From NCBI GenBank assembly GCA_036244855.1, contig BQKZ01002575.1, forward strand, positions 14,778-71,950: a stretch of DNA of 57,173 nucleotides, written 5' to 3'. Shown here one piece after another: positions 49,451 to 57,173 of the stretch (its first letter is position 1; every line of letters begins with the position of its first letter). Origin of the DNA: Temnopleurus reevesii. Taxonomy: Eukaryota > Echinodermata > Echinoidea > Temnopleuroida > Temnopleuridae. Both the position numbers and the translations under genes were made by a program. Below the pieces are notes generated by a model that saw nothing but the letters and a program-made list of their open reading frames with translations, made no database searches and was not told the origin of the DNA.

Positions 49451-51960
49451 AAAACAATAGTAAAGAGAAAAATAGACAATATTAGACTAAGTGGTGAATA
49501 AACCCAAATGGGGAACTTGAAAGAGAAAAAGACGGTGAGAAAGGGCGCATACGAAACTGTTTATTTGTGGCGGATGGAAAAAAAGTCAAGGTAAGGGAAG
49601 TGGTAAAGTCTTCTCAGCTAACATAAGGATATTGACATCAAAATTCGATAACAGAAAATAGAATGTGTATCACCAGACTTAGCACCTTATAGTCTAAAAG
49701 CACCTGTCTTTTTTAAAAGAAAAAAATATCTGTGGGGATTGATTTATTATGAGGCTAGACGTCATCTTCAAGTCTTTATGATGACAAACACCAGATTAAT
49801 GTCTTTAAAGCTTCATTTGAAAGCTAATTTCAATTGGATTTGGTATGTTATGGTATATATAAAATAAGTAACATTGTAAGTTATAGTAAATGTAAACCAA
49901 AGTGATAGTTTAGATTATAAAGAGTGGAATAATACACCAGTTGCAGGGGATCTTGATTAGCTTTCTTTTTGTTTTGTTTTGTCGACGTACTTCTCATTAA
50001 TGGCGGTAGTGTTAATGTAAATTGAAAATTTGTAGCATATGTCAATTATTGTTCAAAAATGGGGAAGCACTAATGGTATTTCAATCGCGATTCAGGGTAT
50101 CAACATCAACGATTTTTGTGGTTTACTTGTACAATGTATATCGTTACTTGTTGACAAAGTGATTGTTTGACACTGAAAACGTGACGATGGATAAATCGGA
50201 CTTATCATATCTTGCATCTTTACAATTATTTCGTTAAAGACTAAATATTCAAAGGCATATTATTCGTCTTTAAAACAAACATATTTGTGAGTAGATATCA
50301 AAGCAAAAGACACATCGGCACGTATGCAAACTATCCCGCACCCATGTCGGCGGACGATTGATTTTATGCAACCGTTTTACAAGACCCTAAGAACGCTCGT
50401 TGCTCTCCCCTAATATTTGCGGTCGGGAAGAGCATCCGTATTTCCGCACAGGTCGTAATAGTGCTTAAAAGAAATTCTCATTTTGTGTGAAAAGAATCCA
50501 ATTTCAGTATTATGACACGAAGAGAAAAGAACAAAATCGAAGGGAAGGGATGGTGAAAGGGTTGTCATTTCCTTTCGACCTCAGCGAAAGTCGTAAACGT
50601 TTACTTATGTGTCAATACATTAGCGTCAACCATATGACATGTATTGATTCATTGCTTTCTTCCCGCAGACTGTTAAGTAAACACTTCGTAGTTTAATTTT
50701 ACTGTTTCTGATTTTCCCGCTTAAAGGAGCAGTAAATATTTCATTCGATATAAAGGTTTTGATGATCTTAAAAGTTTTAACTTGGGATTAGGAATTTTGT
50801 AAACCATAACGTCAGGATCTGTCAGCCCGCTTTTCAATTCATTGCTTCCCCGTCTAACTCTACTTTATAAACTTTTTGTGAGTGTTTGTGTGAATGTGCA
50901 TAATTATTGAAATAAGGGTAAATGGAACAACAATGACAGCAGTAAACATATTCCATAAAACAATAATCGGAAAAGGAATATATTTTGACAAAATCTATGC
51001 ACAATGGGGTTGAAAGTCAATGAGCAGTGCTGATCGATGTGATTAAAAGAGGGTAGTTGCCGATAAAAACCTGAAGGAATTTTGTTAGGCATCAGCTGTA
51101 ATTTGGCGCACCTTAGTAATTTTTGGCGCCATTTTTACCCAAATTTTGTCGCCATATTTACCTAAAATTTGGGCCCCTATCTTTGATCACCCCAATGTCT
51201 CCCTCCCCCAATGTCCCGCCCCCTCCCCCGGTACCCGAATGGAAATTCACAGGGAGTACTTGACATCAGGAGCAAACAGGAGGTGATGCCATGAAAGAAA
51301 GCGGAGTGTGTCTTTAAAGAGAAAATTGGCAGGAGATTATCGTCGGTTATTGATAGAGACCCGTAACATCAGAGTTGCGAGTAATTTCATTTGAGAAGAA
51401 AATAAGGTTGAATGGCGAAAGAGTCAACTTTAATTTGTTTTATCGGTGATGTCAAAGACAATTTACAATCATGCCTGCGTCATCTTCTCCATGCTGACAC
51501 CTACGTGTTAACAAAATTATACTTCAATATCATCACTTTGTAAATTCCATTTACGTGCCACTAGATGCAAGGCCCATCCTTATGTTCAGTCGATCTGTGT
51601 AATGATACCGACCTATATATATGAACTATATAAACCAATACATAAGCTCATGTCGATCATTCGAAATTGATACTCAAACGGTAATTTCTAAGATGCAAAC
51701 TTACTTTCAATGAGAAATTCCTGAATTACAAATATTCCCTCTGTCCTTATCTTATATCGAAACTTCTTGCCAGCTCCCTTTTTGGGGTGCCATAGGGACT
51801 ATCGGGGCTCTAGCCAACGGGGCGGGAGAAGGGGGCTAACCAAAGGGGCACAAAGCTGGAGGAGAGGTGAAAATTACTGAGGATCCGTTTGCTTGTCCGG
51901 GGCCTGCGTATACCTGTATGATCTGTCAATGATTTTGTTTTCAAATTTAATTTTTTTACT
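49451..51960. other. AT-rich sequence, no gene seen
   Basis: At 51110-51180 the word TTGGCGCC(A)TTTTTACC and relatives (TTTTGTCGCCATATTTACC, AAAATTTGGG) form three diverged copies of a roughly 25-bp unit, followed by a C-rich stretch to 51235. The rest shows no recognisable feature. Confidence 0.4.
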
Positions 51961-52220
51961 GTACTGCAAAAAGAGTTGGGCAAAAAGTCTACAAAAGAAA
52001 CTGCTGGGCATTAATTTCCTAATTTTGCTGCGCAAAATTTGCCTAATTGTTAGGCTAATTGTCAAATTCACTTACTGTTGGGCGAAATATTTTGCTCGAT
52101 TGAAGTTGAAAATACAAATAAGAGCGTAAATATTTCTCTAGCAAATGAGGAAAACGTTGCCCCCCCCCCCCCCCCCGAAATGATGGGTGGACTATTCGCC
52201 TAACGCTTTTTGCAGTGTGT
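51961..52220. mobile_element. Inverted-repeat element with ACTGCAAAAAG ends, about 260 bp
   Basis: The left end reads GTACTGCAAAAAGAGTTGGG then CAAAAAGTC. The right end in reverse complement reads ACACTGCAAAAAGCGTTAGG then CGAATAGTCC. Internal words GCGCAAAATTTGCCTAATTG, GTTAGGCTAATTG and TGGGCGAAATATTTTGC repeat a common GGGC(A/G)AA.TTT theme. A 17-bp C run (52160-52176) sits inside. The terminal CACTGCAAAAA resembles the MITE at 32121, but the bodies differ. Confidence 0.65.
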
Positions 52221-53823
52221 TGTTTTGATATGAAGCAAACTGTCATAAAGAAAATGCCATACTTAATTTAATTATAATGATTTTTATCCATGACATTAAT
52301 GATAAATGTAAGCAGAATATGAGGAAGGATTGAAACAGCTCGAAAAAACATCACGTGACCTTGCAGAAGGTATGGGTAATTAATTAAAGTTTTCTTAAAG
52401 ATTATTCATAAGTCTAATTCACATGCTGTAAGAATAGTAAAATCTCACAAATTCTGAATCTCCACAAATATAGTGATGGTTAGAAATTTTCAAATATGGT
52501 GATAATTAAAATATTTCAAATTGAAATGAGTTAGGCAAAAAATAACATTGGAACGACACAACAAACAGGTTTAATGTGAAGTAGCAGACATCCACGATGT
52601 GATTTAGAGCATTAAGGACCAGTCAGTGCCCTCGGAAAACTCTTGTAATTAATATTTCCAAATAGGACGATGATTCCTTGATCTAATTCTAAAGGTAACA
52701 CACCGTCATTCTTTCTCTAAGCCGGGCTCCCTCTACTCTTACCATATAGGTACGCGCTATTACCGTTAGCGGGCTTGGGTTGTTATAAGATATGTCAACC
52801 CATGGCCTTTTGGAGGAAATGCTTACTACATAACGAATTGAATGTCATATGTACAATGTGTACACAAATAATGGTGACAAATTACCATTTGAGTAACAAC
52901 ATTATCTATATGTAATTCTGTCTCATCCAATTTGGACTTAGGCCCACTTGATTTTCCAAGATGAAATGAATGGTGCTTCTTTTTGCATTGTTGTCGATGA
53001 TGCACTCGTTTTGTTCTAAGTTTATCACAGTATAATGATGTTTCTGTGTTATTAATACTTATCGACTATAATAAGTGGTAAAAGCCTAAAGCCACAAGTC
53101 ATGATTATTTTTAAATCTACATTCTTGACAATTTTGACCATTTTAGATAAAATAAAATTCGGATTGACTATAAACATTCTTAAACGAAATTCTATCACTG
53201 GATGTTACTATTCGTAACAAATAAAATTCCATGTCAAGTGGATACACAGAGAAGTATAAACCCTATGTATTTTGAAAAATACCATTCCCACATTATACCT
53301 CTGAAAATAGCCCTGTTGACTTTTTTTTATCAACCATGAAATAGAAAATAAGAATGAGAAAGAAATATACATCTGCAAATACTCCCAAGAGAAAACTAAA
53401 AAAAAACAAAAAAAAAAAAAAACATACCCCTCGGTCTCCAAATGAAAAAAATAATAACAAGAGTAGAAAATAACGAAAAGAAAAAAGAGAAAAAAGAAGG
53501 AAAAAAGAGATGTGTTAAGAGATGCAAAAGCAAATTGTCGGTGGGTTAATGTTCACAGGGGAAATGTCGGCGTCATAATTATCACCCAAAAGTGTCGTGG
53601 AATGTTATCATGTTTGGAAATAAATTGAATTTTTAGCCTTCCTGTACATCTCCTTTTACATGCAAAATGACATTTGCGGTTATTTTGACATCCGTAAATG
53701 AGTTTTCATGTTCTGATGAATAAAAGGCGTCATAACTTTGCTGCTTTTTTTTAGAGAGAGAATGAGTCTGCATTATAGATATAATAAACCACACACCTGA
53801 AGAAAAAAAGGTAACGATTGATA
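52221..53823. other. AT-rich sequence, no gene seen
   Basis: A-rich simple sequence lies at 53397-53422 and 53445-53510. No gene, RNA or transposon arms recognised. Confidence 0.4.
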
Positions 53824-54326
53824 CAGCGGTGTCAGCTTAATCGGCATCCGTTGGGAGACAGGTAATCATGCACATTAAACAAAGCTAGCGATAATGTGGA
53901 GATGGTGCTCATAAGCATTCAACATATTTGTATGTGTATCTATCATGTAGAAAGTCTGTAAAAGCCTATAAATGTATTGTATGTACTAAATTACCGCAAA
54001 TAAATAAACCAGTATCCCACAAGGGGTGATTATAGATTCATTATGAAGAAAAATGTCCGTCTTCTGGTCTCTTTTGCTCTCCCAAAGACAAGGCTTTGAC
54101 GTTTCTTCAAAACCTGCTCCTTTCAATTTATTCTTCGTCCCTTTCAGCCAGCTTTTTAACAATGCCTGAGTATTGCAGGCAATTTTTGCATAATACATGT
54201 CGTTTATCCGATGTGGTCTTACATCTCTATGAATGAAATAATGTACGGCGGACTTGCATCTCCCTAAAATACACCGATTAACCGGAGCTGCCCTGTAACA
54301 GAATGCCAATTATGTGGAGTCTACTG
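53824..54326. mobile_element. pogo/Tigger-like element, non-autonomous, 503 bp
   Basis: The left end after TA (53822-53823) reads CAGCGGTGTCAGCTTAATCG then GCATCC. The right end in reverse complement, after TA (54327-54328), reads CAGTAGACTCCACATAATTG then GCATTC. Both keep CAG....C....TAAT.GGCAT. A second TTAATCGG word lies further in at the right end. TA flanks and CAG termini fit the pogo/Tigger group of Tc1/mariner elements. A 107-codon minus frame (53986-54309) starts inside the right arm. I cannot match it to a transposase, and a full pogo transposase would need well over 1 kb, so this is probably an internally deleted copy. Confidence 0.65.
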
Positions 54327-55438
54327 TATTTTGAAATAAAGTGGTTGACCTACTTGTTGAGACAATCCTTTCTAATAATTTAGTTTTAGGTGTATACGGG
54401 CATACAGCTCGAATTACACAACAAAGTAACTGAACATTTGATATCTAGCAAGGTCTATTTCCACCGTGAAAGCCGAACGTTGAGCACTATTAGAGCATGG
54501 TTGAATTAAATAAGCAGCAGCCACTGCATAAATTTGACAGCACTAAAGATGCACTTTCCCAGCATGCAACAGTGTTTAAAGAGATATGACGTCAGGCTGA
54601 TGTTCCATGGTTCAACAACATTGAACATTGCCAATTTCATTTAATGTAACTTGATATCAATGTCATTAATAATCGGGTAAACAGCTCCAGGCGTCGTGTA
54701 CATTATGTTTGCCTCGAGGAGATTTTGATTTGATTTCATCCACCATTCATGCTAGAAGGTGCAACAAGAAATGGATAATGAAGTTGAGCATGTGGAATAT
54801 ATAAGAGACATGTGGAGAACGGTGTGCTTCATCTTTAGTTCATTCAAATGGTGGTTAATTGTATGTGTTAACGTATTTGTTTTGTTGATATTTTTGTTTG
54901 CACACCATTTTTTGTTTATAAGGTGTTTTAATTAACCTATTCCTTCCTCTGCCCCCCCCCCCCAACTCCCTATCTGTGAGATATCCCCGTCTAAATTCTG
55001 AATGTACATTTTTATTTCACATTTTTGTTTACGTTTGACATTCGATATGTCATTTTGCCGGATTTAGAATACTTCCTCAAGATTTGTTTCTTTGAATAAA
55101 CCGTCAAAGGTAACATGAGACATGGAGATGGGTACGTCTGGCTTCTTTCAACATACTTTTCATTTTCCTGAGCTTCTCTCTTTCTTATCCTCGTCTGTAT
55201 CATGGATGGAAAGCCTTGTGGGTGTTCACGTGTTACGTCAAGTATCAGGTGACCTTGTCCATGCATTTTCCTTTGTTCGTCTTTCTTTAGGGTTAAAGAC
55301 ACGATAATCAAAGGGATGAACTGCATACATTCCGATTGCTTATTTCAATAATTCATTATCATTTCTATCAAAAGATTTATGGGCAATAATTACTCGCTCT
55401 GACATGTCTGAGTTAATTATCTACACACAAACAATATG
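54327..55438. other. AT-rich sequence with C12 run, no gene seen
   Basis: A C12 run lies at 54952-54963. A 104-codon minus frame at 55012-55326 has no domain I recognise, and its strand and length give no support for a gene. Confidence 0.35.
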
Positions 55439-55592
55439 ACCTGAATGGTTGTATCGGTCTCATTCGTTCCGGGTAGGCGATTGGATCCTTCGGAACAAAT
55501 AGCCTGAATAAATACCCTCTAATCCAGTGCCATCGGTGATCTGTTCGGGGCAGACGACAGGGTCCTTCGGAACGACCCACCTGAATATTAAC
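55439..55592. repeat. Imperfect 77-bp duplication, possibly coding-like
   Basis: CGTTCCGGGTAGGCGATTGG with GATCCTTCGGAAC (55464-55495) recurs 77 bp later as TGTTCGGGGCAGACGACAGG with GGTCCTTCGGAAC (from 55541). CCTGAATA follows both. On minus, the two copies read in different frames as similar short peptides with the shared word VPKDP and a following PE. A splice-acceptor-like TTTGCTTGCAG lies just upstream on minus (near 55614-55624). It may be a decayed exon pair or simply a DNA duplication. The frame shift between copies argues against an intact gene. Confidence 0.55.
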
Positions 55593-55750
55593 TCGCCGAT
55601 TTGATCCAATCTCCTGCAAGCAAAGATGATTCTGTGATTTAATTTTCTTTGTAGACATTGTTGCTGCTAAATTACTTGTATGGTGTTTAAAGGAAAAAAA
55701 TTGTATGAACAAAAAGTGTAGAGTAAATTAGAACCCCCAGACTGAAACCC
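55593..55750. other. AT-rich spacer
   Basis: Short stretch between the duplication and a trinucleotide repeat. Nothing recognised. Confidence 0.3.
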
Positions 55751-55845
55751 TTACTACTATTACTACTACAACAACAACTACTACTACCACTACTACTCCT
55801 ACTACTACTAATAATAATAATGATAATAATAAAAAATAATGATAC
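55751..55845. repeat. ACT/ACA/AAT trinucleotide series
   Basis: CTACTATTACTACTACAAC is followed by ACAACT and ACTACT runs and then by AATAATAATGATAATAAT. The repeat unit changes stepwise along the tract. Confidence 0.9.
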
Positions 55846-56844
55846 CCAGGATAACCACTTTCAGCCTTGAGCTGTTCTTCTAGCGGACCCTGTCTAACAT
55901 AAAGTTATTATTGTCTTTCTGTATTCTGAAGTACCGAGCGCCTGACAAGATGGCAGATTAGTCCTGCTGCCAAGTGGTCATTTGAGGCTTAACTTTGCAG
56001 TATGGTCTATAGTACTTTTCTCAACTAATTATGATGGGAAAAAAGTATTCAGTTCCAAGAATCCGGTTGCTGACACACTGTCAGCATTGAACATTTTGAG
56101 ATATGTGACGTAATCCAAGATGGCAGCTGTGTGATGGCATTGCTCACAACATTTGCAAAATATCTACCAAAGATACAATATTACTCCATGCTATTAAAGC
56201 TAAAACATAACGTATTAATTTTTCTTTCTAATGATACCAAAATGTATGGAATCAGTAATAGAAAACATTATTTTTTTTTTGTCTTTGTTTCAGAAAACTT
56301 TCATTTTTTTTCTAAAAATATGAGATGCATCATTGTCTTTGTCCCCCCCCCCTCATGAATCAAATGTTTCTTTAGCCTATGTTTTGAAAACTCCTAGAAA
56401 ACTGCCCATATGTGTGACTAATACACTCGCCAAATTTCAAAGTGAAAACTTGTCACACTTTGGAGTGGTAGAGTTATGGATCTGACATTTTGATTTTAAG
56501 AAAATCTGCGAAAAAGCGAAGAAGACACCCAAAGAAATTTACCCATTGTTCCCACCTCGCAGCGGCCGAAATGTCGGGGCAACTATTTGTTCGCACCCGG
56601 TATTCAACACGAAACACGCTATGTCAAAGTGATATAGGTCATGCTCGTTCCATACTGATTGCAGTTGGAGTATTTCAGGATATTGAAATATAGTATTAAT
56701 GCTTTCCACTGTATTTAACATTTCAACATATTAATTTACAAGTGAGTGCAAATTATCTTGCCTGCAGGAATAGTCGGTTGTCACAAGAAAGTCTTCCATT
56801 TTTCATTATCATATCATCATCATCCTCATCTTGACCAACTTCGT
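55846..56844. other. AT-rich sequence with two AAGATGGCAG words
   Basis: ACAAGATGGCAG (about 55944-55955) and CCAAGATGGCAG (about 56115-56126) match the core of the YY1-type AAGATGGC motif. The second lies 3 bp after a CRE-like TGACGTAA. A C10 run is at 56343-56352. No gene is recognised nearby. The motif matches are short and could be chance. Confidence 0.3.
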
Positions 56845-57140
56845 CGTTGCGGTCTTCGTCTTCTTCTTCTCTTTCTTTTCCTTCTTCTTCCTCCTCTTCT
56901 TCTTCTCCTTCCACTTCTTCTTTTTTCTTCTTCTGCTTCTGCCTTTTCATCTGCTTCTCTTTTTTCTTCTTCTTCATCTTCTTCTTCCTCCTCCTCTTCT
57001 TCTTTTTTTCTGCTTCTGCTTCTTCATTTATTTCTTCTTTTTCTCCTTTTTCTTCTTCTTCATCTTCTTCTTTCTTCTCCTTCTTCTCTTCTTTTCCTTC
57101 TTCTTCTTTCTCTTCTTTTTCTTTTTGTTTAACTTTTCCT
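56845..57140. repeat. TTC-rich polypyrimidine tract, about 300 bp
   Basis: Nearly pure pyrimidine on plus (TTC, TCC, CTT, with rare interruptions such as TGCTTCTG and a few A). Such mirror-rich homopurine-homopyrimidine DNA can form triplex. The Leu/Ser-rich plus frame (56746-57132) and Glu/Lys-rich minus frame (56753-57166) are products of the tract. Confidence 0.95.
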
Positions 57141-57148
57141 CCCCACCA

Positions 57149-57173
57149 CAATACAATACAATACAATACAATA
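57149..57173. repeat. CAATA pentanucleotide, at least five copies, open at window end
   Basis: Five perfect CAATA units reach the last base, so the tract may continue beyond the window. Confidence 0.9.

Noticed and set aside
48939..49457. 172-codon minus-strand open frame
   Set aside because: It is the translation of a tetranucleotide array with a 24-bp period. The eight-residue Leu/Thr/Cys/Phe/Tyr repeat carries no domain.
56746..57166. 128- and 137-codon frames on opposite strands
   Set aside because: Both are translations of the TTC polypyrimidine tract (Leu/Ser on plus, Glu/Lys on minus).

Overview
The window looks like gene-poor, AT-rich eukaryotic DNA from a marine invertebrate. An echinoderm, most likely sea-urchin-like, is the best guess. 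That guess rests on repeat style only: tRNA-headed SINEs, small inverted-repeat (foldback) elements, trinucleotide runs joined to a TATATAGCGC motif, and many CA/GT and poly-C/G tracts. I found no prokaryotic operon, no CRISPR array, no rRNA, no intact tRNA and no protein-coding gene I could name. The open reading frames are short (mostly 60-120 codons), lie on both strands, and the longest ones are translations of simple repeats. An exon of an unseen gene, or a regulatory element without a strong motif, could be present and undetected.

Layout. 1-8 kb: a minus-strand SINE at the left edge, a 22-bp tandem repeat, a foldback element, a TATATAGCGC module beside a second SINE head, and a GT-rich minisatellite. 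8-20 kb: mostly unannotated AT-rich sequence, with two interleaved inverted-repeat elements near 12 kb, two more TATATAGCGC modules and a composite repeat at 19.3-19.8 kb. 20-27 kb: a poly-C tract holding the only N in the window, a SINE-like block and a shuffled direct/inverted repeat block at 25.6-26.1 kb. 27.4-30.0 kb: a diverged tandem array of about four 0.57-0.89 kb units, each carrying its own CA tract. 32-43 kb: small inverted-repeat elements, including a pogo/Tigger-like element nested inside a foldback element, a second related foldback element, and tRNA-like SINE heads. 43-57 kb: an AAT/ATT cruciform-prone repeat, a 0.5-kb tetranucleotide array with a 24-bp higher-order period, a CACTGCAAAAA-type element, a 503-bp Tigger-like element, a 77-bp imperfect duplication and a 300-bp polypyrimidine tract.

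Nothing here forms a pathway. The informative content is the history of small transposons and tandem repeats: nesting, interleaving, local duplication and microsatellite growth. The most interesting structures are the nested element at 37.3-37.7 kb with its relatives, the 27.4-30 kb array, and the interleaved pair near 12 kb. Transposon calls rest on inverted arms and target-site dinucleotides read by eye, not on database matches.
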